This document shows, piece after piece, positions 54,352 to 64,000 of a stretch of DNA of 64,000 nt. The stretch comes from Echinarachnius parma (Eukaryota > Echinodermata > Echinoidea > Clypeasteroida > Echinarachniidae), in the NCBI GenBank assembly GCA_037951105.1, contig JBAMJV010005494.1:78501-142500 (forward strand), read 5' to 3'. How positions within the stretch are numbered: the stretch's first letter is position 1; every line of letters starts with the position of its first letter. The position numbers and the translations under genes were made by a program. The notes beneath the pieces are model-generated. The model ran no database searches. It was given only the letters and a program-made list of their open reading frames with translations, and had not been told where the DNA came from.

Positions 54352-55424
54352 CAGGGGTGTCGATCCGTTTTTGAGATTGGGGGGCGAAATTTGAAAAAAA
54401 TGTCCAGAGTGACTACTGAGAGAGCTAAAAGCCCCACATTGGCATGCCCGGAAGTTTTATTATGCGCTCATTGAAAGTGTCTTGATGGCTCGAAGACCTG
54501 ACTTTGGGGGGCACCCACATTTGGGGACAATAATGGGGGTCCAGGAGGCGGAGCCCCCGGAAGCTTTTAGATTTCAGACATTTGCTCCTAGCATGGGTGT
54601 TAAAATTGTATAAAATAGTGAACCTACTCATAACGTATGTTTAAAGGAGCCTTGCATCAGATGGATCCACGTGATCCTGTATACTATATAGAGCCATCGA
54701 TATAGTCTAGGGCATTGGGTTCCCATGAAACTAAGCAAAGGCGTCAACAATTTCTCAAAAGTGTAGGGGAGACATTGCGAGGAAGCGAAGCGACCGAGCG
54801 GGGGAGGGTGTGGGAGGTGTCCCCCTCCCACAGTAGGGAGCTTTTGTATTTTTTGGCGTGAAATTGTGCGGTTTGGTGCACACCCGAGACAGAAATTTCA
54901 CGTAATATGAAGTATTATAGGTTTGGAACCAAACATACATAATGACAAAGGGAGGGGGACAATCTGCTCCTTTTTCAAATGTGGGGGGACATGATATTCC
55001 AATTTGGTTTGCGTTCAGCGCATATGTACCGAGATTATTTTATTTTCTGTGACGGTGTGCTATCTATAGATGAGGGTTTAATAAACTTTGTTTGAGGTGT
55101 GCGTTTGAGAAATTACGCTGCCCAACACATTTCAAAAGGTGAGTTCCCGCAACCCAAATGAAACTTGCAATATGAGAAACTGTATGCAAAAAAGAGATTT
55201 ACAGTCCTTTTCAAACAAAAAAACGGCTATTTTGAAGATTAATTATTGATAAATGTGTCTTTCCCCTGTTTGGCATTATATCACTCGATTTTTTTCTTCC
55301 TCATTTTCGGAATTATTGGGGGGGGGGGGCGGAATGATATGTTCGCCCCCCAATATTTTCATTGGGGGGCGACCGCCCCCCTGCCCCCCCCCCCCCCCCC
55401 CCCCCCCCAGGATCGACACCCCTG
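54352..55424. mobile_element. 1.07-kb hAT-like element with perfect 8-bp target duplication
   Basis: The ends CAGGGGTGTCGATCC and GGATCGACACCCCTG are exact mirrors. ATAGCGGG lies immediately outside both (54344-54351 and 55425-55432). An 8-bp duplication and CAGGG ends are hAT hallmarks. The interior includes GGGGGGCGAAATTTG and GGGGGGCGACC blocks near the two ends, GCGAGGAAGCGAAGCGACC in the middle and a poly-C tract (55383-55408). No transposase frame is present. Confidence 0.85.
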
Positions 55425-55432
55425 ATAGCGGG

Positions 55433-55766
55433 TATATATTTACAAACACACAACGAGCTGGCACTATAAAGAGAGGGGACACATTGTACGATTTCTTCTC
55501 TCCGCATGGTATAAACGGAAGAGGGCAGTATTCCAACTGTTTGCAACGTTCTCATTGTGTTCTGATTGTTTTGTGGTTATTTGTATAGGATGTGGTTTGT
55601 TCATCAAAAATGCTATTCGAATGAATGATTCATTTAATTCAGAAGAAGCAGGCGATATAGCCGATAAATTGTATCATCGAAACGGGAACCTGCCACTCCA
55701 CTGTTTCCAGCCTGCTGGACTATTGGAGAAACTTTGGCCGGAGTCGGGCCCAGAAACACATTGGCC
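55433..55766. other. No gene supported
   Basis: An open plus-strand frame of 74 codons at 55555-55779 shows no domain and ends in the fold-back array. Confidence 0.35.
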
Positions 55767-56464
55767 GGTATTCTACTAAATTTATCAAATTAAACTAGAC
55801 TAAAAAGGACAGAAACTACCAGTAACCAGTTAAACCAGTGCACAAATGTGGAATTTGACAATAACATTGATGGTTGTCATGCACCATATCTGATTTTTCC
55901 CCTGTTCATTGGACATTCAGACAAACGGATGCTTGACGTTCCAATGAAGTGGTCTGACATGTCACCAGTATTATGTCCTTTTAGTCGGAAGACATAATAT
56001 TATCTCTGGTGGTGTATGGCAACCATCAATGTGCTAGTCAAACTGTACAGGTGTGGAATGGTTTAACTGGTTATCAGGTAACTTTTGTCTCTTTATAGCC
56101 TAGCTTAAGTTGATACATTTAGTAGAATACCAGCTACAGATATTACTAGTAACCAGTTAAACGTTTCACACCTGGGGACTCTGACATGCCCATAATGGTT
56201 GTCATACACCACTGGTGATTGTTTCTCTTCATTGGGTATCACAGACAACGGGCTGGTTGACATTCCAATGAAATGGTTTAATAAGTCATAATGACGTTTT
56301 GATCCGATGAATACTTGTTAAACCATTTCGTTGGAATGTTAGTCTGAGCAGAAACAATTAGCATATCTATGGTGGTGCATGACAACCATCAATAAGCTAG
56401 TCAAATTCTACTGGTGTGAAATGGTTTTATTGGTTAATGGTAATTTCTGTCTTTATGGTCTAGC

Positions 56465-57006
56465 TTAAAGGGGTGGTTCCATTTTGGTATAGAGGGAGCT
56501 GCACGAAATAATTTTGTTGTGAGGTAATGAAAAACTGAGTGTAGAATTTGAAAGAGCATACAGATTTAATGGCAGAATAAACTTTATTTGATCAAAATCG
56601 GTTCAGAAACGGCTAAAATATCAATAGATATATCCGATCATAATAAATTTGGGGCACAGATTTATTCGATGATTTAAACCAACAAAAAATGCCTACACTT
56701 TTCAAAAATTGTTCAAAAGAGGTTTTTAAATAGTTGTTGATGATCTCTCTATCGAATTATTATTTCAACAAAACATCATGCATAATTTTGTATGAAAAAT
56801 TGTTGAAACCAATGTTTTATTTTAGAGAGCGCCCTCTTGTGTTTTAATGGCTCTTTTTTTTTTAATGATAATATAACAGGCTTTTGAATTAGTCTTTTGT
56901 AATTTTCTATACATTTCGAGCATGGTGGAGTTAAAACTATTAGTTTGTAGTGTTATTGTGCAGGTTTTGGTTACTAAAGCTCAGCCAAAACTGTACTTCC
57001 CCTTTA
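56465..57006 (+). mobile_element. TTAA-type MITE, family B, copy 6
   Basis: TTAAAGGGGTGGTTCCATTT to CTGTACTTCCCCTTTAA. It sits at the TTAA of CTAGCTTAAGTTGATACATT, whose uninterrupted form is at 56099-56118. Confidence 0.85.
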
Positions 57007-57012
57007 ACATTG

Positions 57013-57585
57013 TTTAAAGGATTAGTTGAGTTTTGGTAGAGAGGGCGCTAGACTACTTTTTTTTGTGAGGTAATGAAAAACTGAGTGTAAAATTTGAAAG
57101 AGCATAATATTTAAATAATAAAATCATCTTTGTTTGATCAAAATCGGTTCAAAGACGGCTGAAATATCCATAAATATAACAATTTGTAATAAAGCTGGGG
57201 CCCCAGGTTCATTAGAGAATTTTGAACCAGCCGTTGAAATTCGTTTTAAAATGCTTCCTCTTTTCAAAAAAATTCCAAAGAGGTTTTTAGATAGTTGTTA
57301 AATTATCTCTCTATCTAATCACTATTTAAACAAAACATCACATGCACAATATGTTATTTAAATGGTTTAAACAAATGCATTTTTTGAAAGCACCCTCTTT
57401 AGTTTAAACAGCTCTTTTTGAATGATAACAGGCTTTTTACTTAATCGTTTGTAATTGTTGTATTCCTTTTGGGCATGATGGAGTTACAATTATTAGTTTG
57501 TAATGTAATGGTGCATGTTTTGGTTACTAAAATTCAGTTTGACTAAAACTGTACTCTCTCTACCAGAACTCAACTACCCCTTTAA
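57013..57585 (+). mobile_element. TTAA-type MITE, family B, copy 7
   Basis: TTAAAGGATTAGTTGAGTTT to AACTCAACTACCCCTTTAA. It lies 6 bp after copy 6 in the same orientation. The host sequence resumes right after it with GTTGATACATTTAGTAG. Confidence 0.85.
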
Positions 57586-57627
57586 GTTGATACATTTAGT
57601 AGAATACCAGCCATAGTCAGCTATACG

Positions 57628-57912
57628 AAGTAACTTTGTTTACATTGGTGAATGGTTGATAAAATGTGTAACACTGTGAGTAATGTGTGAAAACTTAACG
57701 TTTAATGGATTGTATAGGCCGAGTAATGTGCGAAAATGCAAAATGATATCCGCAAACGCTTTGCACTAACTTTTTGCACAGTTATAACTTTCCAGTGGAT
57801 AATTAAAAACGTGAACATTTCAATTGTAAATATCTTTTTAACACGGAAGGGAAATTCGAAAAACTGAGACCGGTTTTGTGGATTTGGACAATGTTACTAT
57901 AGATCCCTTTAA
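57628..57912 (+). mobile_element. Family A, diverged copy 10
   Basis: AGTAACTTTGTTTACATTGG through GACAATGTTACTATAGATCCC and TTTAA. The left end is degraded. Confidence 0.65.
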
Positions 57913-58605
57913 CTTATTCCTCGCTGCCATCCTTCATAATTATGGGTACAAAAATAACAGTTAGTATATTGGCTAATGCTGACCCTCTTTATGTGGAAAT
58001 TACCAACCCTTGGGCCTTCACGCCCCTCTGGTTCTATCTTCTTCTTCTTCTTCTTCCTATTAAACTGCAGGCTTCAATTCTGAATATTATCGCAGTAATT
58101 CTGGTTGTGATGTGCAGGTCAACAAGTCATCAGGGTTAACATCCTACTCTTTTCCAGAAGTAGACTAGGTTCATAGCGTGCATGAGGTGTGACTGAGGCG
58201 CAAGATTGCTCTTCCAATCTTTAAAGATTGGTTTCCCAATCTTTTGGACCCTAATGAATTATGCATAAGCCGTACACCCATCATGCAACGCGCTACTCCG
58301 CGTGTTATGTCAATGGGAAGAGGAATTTCACTTTTGAACCTCAGTCGCTCAAAAAATTATTACGAGAAATCTAACCATGACAATTTTTTAAGAATTGGTG
58401 TACTAAAAGATGAATAATGAACATTTATTGATGTTAAAAAAGAAAGAAATAAAACCATGACATTTTGAGAAAATCTATTGGGAATACGTAATTAGGGGTA
58501 TAATTTTGAAAAATGTAGCTTCAAACGGCCGTTGCTAGACTTGCAGTACAGCCGCACATGCTAGGGTATAAGGTGAAAACTATGAGCACGCTATAACATC
58601 ACACG
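57913..58605. other. No gene seen
   Basis: Non-coding sequence with a TTC tract near 58040. Confidence 0.3.
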
Positions 58606-58966
<361 letters not shown>

Positions 58967-59970
58967 CATATAACCAAGATTAACAAACTCGCAAATATGT
59001 ATTGTCCTCTGTGGTCTATTCATACATATGAGTCTCACATTGTCAAATGTCAGAGGACAAGGGGAATATTGGCACAATAGCTGTCCGCAGGAGACCCGAA
59101 GATTACTGTGTATGTATGTGTGTATTAATTCGTAAAGACCCCATTAATCCGTTTTTACCAAGTCATGATAACTGCGACTAAATCTGTTGAAAAAAAAAAT
59201 TCCTTCATTCAGTCATTATTATTACGGTTTGTATGATTAGTTATTGTGTTGTGTTTCATCCTGCTTTCAACATTATAAACACAAACTATAAAAATAATTC
59301 AAATAATACTCATGGGACAAAATGTTAAGAAATAATCTCGTAGCAGTTCCTCTTTGTCTCCCTCCCTAAAGTATATTGTGTGTGTATCTCTTTTCCAACG
59401 CACAGAAGTACAATATAGAAATATACGAACGTTTACCGCCCTCTACGTTCGTTGCGCTATTCCATTTATCTCTGTTTTTGTTATGTTTTGCCTAACCCAA
59501 GCAATAACTGTTTGTACAATGTTTCCACCAGATGTGGTTACGAAAAAAATCAATTGTACATATTTCTTTTTATCCGTAAAGTATCGTTACACACACCTAT
59601 GGTCTCTTTCTGTCCTGTAGTAGTCTACAAAATCAATAAAGAAAGTTTGCGCCTCAAAGTTCATGTATGAACCAGAGTGCAACGCAGCATAAGATATTAT
59701 GCTATTCATGTTATAAATACGTGTTTCCTCCTTTGGCCTTGCTGCACACAAACTGTGCATAGCAGTGATTTTCATTGCACGTTATACTAGACTGGTACAG
59801 CTGGGCTGCTCTGTTGTATACTAACAACATTATACCACCTCTGCATTCGTATGGTTGTGTTACGTTACCCAACAAAACTGTGCGAAAGAAATTCGATACA
59901 CCTCTTTGGATTTGGCCACATATTTGGACAATATTTCAAAAATTGTAACATATTACTTCAACATTGGAGA
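58967..59970. other. No gene seen
   Basis: Non-coding by inspection; several frames of 60-90 codons have no domain and poor codon structure. Confidence 0.35.
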
Positions 59971-60091
59971 CTATCACAAGTGACTTTTAGCAATTTTTTA
60001 ACAAGAAGGAAATGATTTCCAATTAATAGAAACTGCAATCAGTTTAAACCCTATACGGAAGTTGCCTTCGAGCTTCAACAAGCTGGAATAG
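59971..60091 (+). other. Candidate 5' non-coding exon of the TRIM gene
   Basis: GGAATAG at 60085-60091 is followed by GTGAGT (60092-60097), a strong splice-donor consensus. With the acceptor at 61319-61320 this gives a 1229-bp intron ending seven bases before the ATG. The exon's left border is arbitrary because no promoter is obvious. There is no transcript evidence. Confidence 0.3.
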
Positions 60092-60229
60092 GTGAGTTTC
60101 CTTTAATAGTGAACGTGTCACTATGATGAAGTACATTTAATATTGCTTATACATTGTAATATTCCTGCTTAGAAATGCGTGCTATGGATTCAAATAATCT
60201 CGGGCAACATCTAAATTCAGACCCGTGAG

Positions 60230-60430
60230 TGTGAGACTTTTTGAGGGAGCGGAGCAGGGTTGCTAACTTTGAAGCAGAGGTGAGAGTGTGAGAGTGAGAC
60301 ATTGCGAGGGAGCGAAGCAATGGGAGCGAAGGGTGTGGGAGAGGGGTGCCCCCCCCCCCCCCCCCCCTCCCACTGTAGGGAGCTTTTTCAATTTTGAACT
60401 TGAAATCGTGCAATCTGATGCATACCTAAT
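60230..60430. repeat. Dispersed module GAGCGAAGCAATGGGAGCG
   Basis: TGAGACATTGCGAGGGAGCG, GGGTGTGGGAGAGGGGTG, poly-C, TCCCACTGTAGGGAGCTTTT and CGTGCAATCTGATGCATACC. The same order of words occurs inside the hAT-like element at about 54768-54895 and at 60799-60915. Confidence 0.6.
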
Positions 60431-60798
60431 GAGGTAACATAACATTTTATATACTGTCATTAAACACACTAAGTCACTATGTTCTGCTTAACAACATAGC
60501 CTACAGGTAACATGTCTTGATCATGAATGATTCTTGGGGAACGCCTGAACGGTAATATGCGTATTTATTATGCTTTTTCTTTTGCTTTTTTTTTTAAATA
60601 TGCACAAAATGCTAAGTGTGTCATGGTTCTACCGACTAGAAAAAAATAATATTTGTTTCATGAAGAAAATAAATGTGCACCCTCTCAAAAGAAATATTTG
60701 TAAATGACATATGCAGTTTAAACATTGCATCAAATGCCACATTATTTATGATTCACCTACATGAACAAAGTATTCTAAACGAAGACAAGGCCGATTCC

Positions 60799-60915
60799 CG
60801 AGGGAGCAAAGCGACTGAGAGGGGGAATGGTTTGATGGGAGGGTGTCCGCCCGCGTGCACGGTTATAGGGTGCTTTTGCATTGTTTTACTTGAATTATGC
60901 AATCTGGTGCATACT
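60799..60915. repeat. Second copy of the GAGCGAAG module
   Basis: CGAGGGAGCAAAGCGACTGAG, GGGAGGGTGTCCGCCC, TTATAGGGTGCTTTTGC and GCAATCTGGTGCATACTTAG. (First word begins at 60799.). Confidence 0.5.
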
Positions 60916-61289
60916 TAGGAAGGAGATTTGACTTGACATGAAATAAAATCTGAGTTATCTTGTCTAAAGAAATGGTGTTTTTTTGTAATAATGGGCATCA
61001 CATTAGACATAAGTGTCAAGACCGATACAAAGTGGACGCTAGCCCGGTAATAAGTGCGTGACCTGTATAAAGTGGACCCGACACCAGTACAAAATAAAGA
61101 TTGGACCTTTCGAGAAATTTTTTTTTGGGGGGGGGGGGGGGGTGCGTACGCACCCAACGCACTTGAATCCCTACTGAAGTTGAACGCTACTATTTCTTGA
61201 TATAGTATAACTATTTGACAGGTAAATTAGCTTGTAGTGATTTTTCTTTACATACGAAGAACATTTCCATCAACCAATCAGTACTCATG

Positions 61290-61320
61290 ACCGCTTCCTT
61301 TCAATCGTTGTGTCCTTTAC
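61290..61320 (+). other. Splice acceptor before the TRIM ATG
   Basis: A pyrimidine-rich stretch, CTTCCTTTCAATCGTTGTG, then TCCTTTACAG ends at 61320. The ATG follows after AACC. This is a good 3' splice site in a 5' leader. Confidence 0.6.
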
Positions 61321-61326
61321 AGAACC

Positions 61327-63159
61327 ATGGCGAGTGAGGATGCTGTAGTCGCTCAAGGTTTAGAATGCTGCCTATGCTACGAGCTATTCACCCAACCAAA
61401 ATTCTTGACATGTGCCCACACTTTCTGTAAGGAATGTTTGGTTCATCTCTATGAATGTCATCCCCAACAAAACCAACTCTCTTGTCCGATTTGTCGTAAG
61501 ATTACCCAAATCAACAATGGAGACGTATCTACACTGCAGACTAACATTTTGATTCATTCTATGGTTGAAGACTTGACATCCGCCAAAAAAACCTGCACAC
61601 TCTGTGACCCGGAAGCTAAATCTCATGCGGTACAATACTGTTCACAGTGTGACGAGTACATGTGTGACCCCTGCACAGAGGCTCATGGGAAGTTCAATAA
61701 GACTGCTAAACACGATGTGGGAAGCATGGATGATGTCAAGAGGGGAAAGGTCAAAGTGAAGCGTCTCTGTACCAAGCATCCAGAGGAAGAGAAGCTGTAT
61801 GTCTGTACATCATGTAACGTGTCCATCTGCTTCAGATGTCATGTGCTCGATCACCCCAAACCGGATCACGAAATCAAAGAGGTGTCCGACTACAAGAAAA
61901 CTATCAAAACGCAAATCAAATCCCTTCAGATGAAAGCTACGACAAAACTCGCGACAATCAAGGCACACACAGAGCTAGTACAGGAGCAGAAAGCAGTTGT
62001 TGAGGTGAATCTTGATCAGAGGATAGCTGAGATCAACCAATCGTATGAAGAAGCAGTGAATCACCTCACCAGGCAACGCAATGATCTCATCGACCGATGC
62101 AAACAAGAAAAGGCTTCTCACATCGCACAACTTGAGAAGATCAAGGAATCTGATGACATAGAGATGTGTTGCATCCGAAGTGCATCTGAGCTTGTCGGCA
62201 ATGGTATCAAGGCATTGCTAGAGGGACAGACACTGGCTGTGCACAACACAATTTGTTGTGATTTGGAAAAAATGTTGGATGAAAGTAACCCTGATGCCAC
62301 GCAGCCCAAATCCATAGCTGATCATGCAATGCGGTTTAAATTCACCAAGAGCGGTACTCCCATCGGTCTGGGTGATTTGCAACTGCAATGGAAGCTTGAG
62401 GAGGTGGTCACATTCCCACTCTCACATGTAGATCCGTTTGATGCAGTGCCTTTGCCTGATGGTCAGATGGCTATTGGTTATTACGATGGGAAGGCGATTG
62501 AGTTGTTCACTGTCGATGGGCCACAGGAAACGGTGCTGAGGGATGTGTATGTATTCAGTCTATCTGTCTTGTCCGACAGTCGCTACGTTGTTAGAGATAT
62601 TGCCAACATGATTACACTGTACACCAAGGCATGGGAGAGGCTTAATGTTCAGTTTAACACACCCTCACTTCAAGATGGAGGTTTGGGAGACGTGTGTGTA
62701 GACAGGGATGACAACATCTACGTTGGTAATAACAGGACAAATACTATTGCTGTATTCCGACCAGAAGGTGGTGTGCCATCTCGGGAGATTCACTTCCACG
62801 ACAATAATGTGCCTTGGGATATCTGTCACATGAATCACAGCAAAAGGCTAGGTGTGTGCGATATGTCAAATTCAGTCAGCGTCATGGATGACATGGATGA
62901 GGAAGGCACCGTCCTTCATCACATCCAGGTGGATAGTGAGGATATACGCATTGCTGTCATGAAGGATGATAGCATACTGGTTGCATGCAGGAAGGATGAT
63001 CTGCTGAGTATCGAGCTCTACACCAAGGACCTGGAGAATATCAGAACAGTCCTCAAGGACTTTTCACCGGTAACTTACTTACGGAAATTGGTTGCATTGC
63101 CCACTGGGGAGATTGTTGTCGTATCAAAAGACAAATTCATTGTTTTCCGAAAAATATAA
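61327..63159 (+). CDS. TRIM-type E3 ubiquitin ligase candidate (RING, two B-boxes, coiled coil, beta-propeller)
   Basis: The product has 610 residues in one uninterrupted frame. It starts at ACCATGG, a good initiation context. RING finger: C14, C17, C29, H31, C34, C37, C53, C56, all ligands present. B-box 1 about 90-131 (C90, C93, C105, C108, C113, C116, H120, H129). B-box 2 about 148-186 (C148, H151, C160, C163, C168, C171, H176, H181). A Lys/Glu/Gln-rich coiled coil covers about 190-300. Residues 345-610 hold repeated strands of the type DGQMAIGYYDG, DDNIYVGNN and DDSILVACRKDD, a pattern of NHL-like beta-propellers. Proteins built this way (TRIM2, TRIM3, TRIM56 relatives) attach ubiquitin through the RING and choose targets with the propeller. 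The coding region lacks introns, common in expanded invertebrate TRIM families. Exact orthology cannot be assigned. Cytoplasmic location is likely; no signal peptide or membrane segment is seen. Confidence 0.92.
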   Translation: MASEDAVVAQGLECCLCYELFTQPKFLTCAHTFCKECLVHLYECHPQQNQLSCPICRKITQINNGDVSTLQTNILIHSMVEDLTSAKKTCTLCDPEAKSHAVQYCSQCDEYMCDPCTEAHGKFNKTAKHDVGSMDDVKRGKVKVKRLCTKHPEEEKLYVCTSCNVSICFRCHVLDHPKPDHEIKEVSDYKKTIKTQIKSLQMKATTKLATIKAHTELVQEQKAVVEVNLDQRIAEINQSYEEAVNHLTRQRNDLIDRCKQEKASHIAQLEKIKESDDIEMCCIRSASELVGNGIKALLEGQTLAVHNTICCDLEKMLDESNPDATQPKSIADHAMRFKFTKSGTPIGLGDLQLQWKLEEVVTFPLSHVDPFDAVPLPDGQMAIGYYDGKAIELFTVDGPQETVLRDVYVFSLSVLSDSRYVVRDIANMITLYTKAWERLNVQFNTPSLQDGGLGDVCVDRDDNIYVGNNRTNTIAVFRPEGGVPSREIHFHDNNVPWDICHMNHSKRLGVCDMSNSVSVMDDMDEEGTVLHHIQVDSEDIRIAVMKDDSILVACRKDDLLSIELYTKDLENIRTVLKDFSPVTYLRKLVALPTGEIVVVSKDKFIVFRKI

Positions 63160-63240
63160 ACACCATAGCAAAAACTATGTATACTGTCATACCACCTTTT
63201 GACCCATTCAGGACTGGTACTAAAAATGCATTTCTTATCA

Positions 63241-63293
63241 AATAAAATATTCATATTCATTATTATTTTATTGCATTTCAGCAATAGAATAAA
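63241..63293 (+). promoter_or_regulatory. Polyadenylation signals of the TRIM gene
   Basis: AATAAA at 63241-63246 and again at 63288-63293, 82 and 129 bases after the stop codon. The 3' leader between them and the stop includes a family G fragment (GACCCATTCAGGACTGG). Confidence 0.55.
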
Positions 63294-63393
63294 GTTATCA
63301 ATCTATGTATATTCAATCAAATTATAATGACAATGAAAGAAGAAACCAGTGAGGAAGCAAAGCTTGTAATAATGCAGGTCCCTGGTTACATGG

Positions 63394-63864
63394 TTAAGCT
63401 ACGTTCTGTTTTGGTAGAGAGGGCGCAGCACAACACAATTTTGTTAGAGGTAATGAAAAAAGTGAGTGTTGAATTTGAAAGCACACGCAATTTGAATGGC
63501 AGAATAAACTTTATTTAGTCAAGATCGGTTCAGAAATGGCTGAAATATCAATAATTTTATCCGATCGTAATTAATTTGGCCCCCAAATTTATTCGATGAA
63601 TTTTCAAATTTTTCATTATTTAAAAAAAAACATCACATGCATAATTTTGTATGAAAAATGGTTGAACCCAATACTTTTTTAGAGAGCGCCCTCTTGTGTT
63701 TTAATGGCTCCTTAAAAAAAAATGAAAACAGGCATTCTACTTAGTTGTTTGTAATTTTGTATACCTTCCGAGCATGGTGGAGGTATAACTATTAGTTTGC
63801 AATGTTCCTTAGCAGGTTTGGGATACTAAAGTTCAGCCCTACCAAAATTGTACTACCCCTTTAA
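63394..63864 (+). mobile_element. TTAA-type MITE, family B, copy 8
   Basis: TTAAGCTACGTTCTGTTTTGG to ACTACCCCTTTAA (left end from 63394), with about 70 bp deleted inside. Landmarks GGCAGAATAAACTTTATTT and AGCGCCCTCTTGTG are present. Confidence 0.8.
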
Positions 63865-63874
63865 CATGTTGTCA

Positions 63875-64000
63875 GGGTTGAAGACCATTTCGATTTGGTA
63901 TAACACACATTCTCCATAGACTCCAGCCAACGTGTTTAAAAGACCAGTCCTGAACCAGTGGGTTAACGCAATACAATATAATCCTGAACGGGTTAATGGG
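63875..64000. mobile_element. Family G unit and the start of another
   Basis: ATTCTCCATAGACTCCAGCC and AGACCAGTCCTGAACCAGTG with GGGTTAA at 63960-63966, then AATCCTGAACGGGTTAA near the window end. Confidence 0.55.

Larger units (their letters stand above)
55767..57610. repeat. Array of two adjoining fold-back units
   Basis: GGTATTCTACTAAAT (about 55767) is mirrored by ATTTAGTAGAATACC at 56117-56131 and again at 57593-57607. Between the first two lies one fold-back unit (about 365 bp) with ATTGATGGTTGTCATGCACC and its mirror GTATGGCAACCATCAATG. The second unit, starting in the shared end, has ATGGTTGTCATACACCA and GGTGCATGACAACCATCAAT and has grown to about 1.5 kb because of two family B insertions. 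Confidence 0.7.

Noticed and set aside
55555..55779. 74-codon plus-strand frame ending in a fold-back repeat
   Set aside because: No domain, and its end lies in repeated DNA; there is no supporting splice structure.

Overview
This is a 64 kb piece of an animal nuclear genome. It is AT-rich and intron- and repeat-rich, with no operons and only two convincing protein-coding features. The TRIM-type gene (RING, two B-boxes, coiled coil, beta-propeller) with an uninterrupted coding region, the KCNQ1-type channel exon, and the mixture of short inverted-repeat elements suggest a marine invertebrate deuterostome. An echinoderm is my best guess, but the sequence does not prove it.

Layout. 1-52 kb holds no gene that I can support; it is a mosaic of minisatellites, satellites, microsatellites and non-autonomous DNA transposons, many nested in each other. 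At 52172-52446 on the minus strand lies an N-terminal exon of a KCNQ1-like voltage-gated potassium channel. It ends at a consensus splice donor in the same codon and phase as human KCNQ1 exon 1. The 52 kb to its left may therefore be largely the first intron of that gene. 53-59 kb holds GC-rich or poly-G sequence, a 1.07 kb hAT-like element with a perfect 8-bp target duplication, a fold-back array carrying two inserted elements, and a long TG repeat. The plus-strand TRIM gene occupies 61327-63159. A splice acceptor lies just before its ATG, and there is a candidate 5' non-coding exon near 60 kb. The two genes are arranged head to head, about 9 kb apart.

The mobile-element population is the main content. 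At least eight families are bounded by TTAA (called here A, B, C, E, F, G, R, S, Y). Several have natural 'empty sites' in a neighbouring copy of the same tandem repeat, which confirm TTAA-targeted insertion of the kind known for piggyBac transposons. No transposase is visible, so all copies depend on enzymes encoded elsewhere. Other elements look hAT-like (8-bp duplications), PIF/Harbinger-like (TAA duplication) and Tc1/mariner-like (TA). There is also a tRNA-derived SINE candidate, a 317-bp fold-back element packed with the palindrome-like 9-mer CACACTGTG, and two very long polypurine arrays (about 1.2 kb and 0.5 kb).

All coordinates of repeats come from reading by eye, so ends may be off by a few bases. 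Family letters are local to this annotation.
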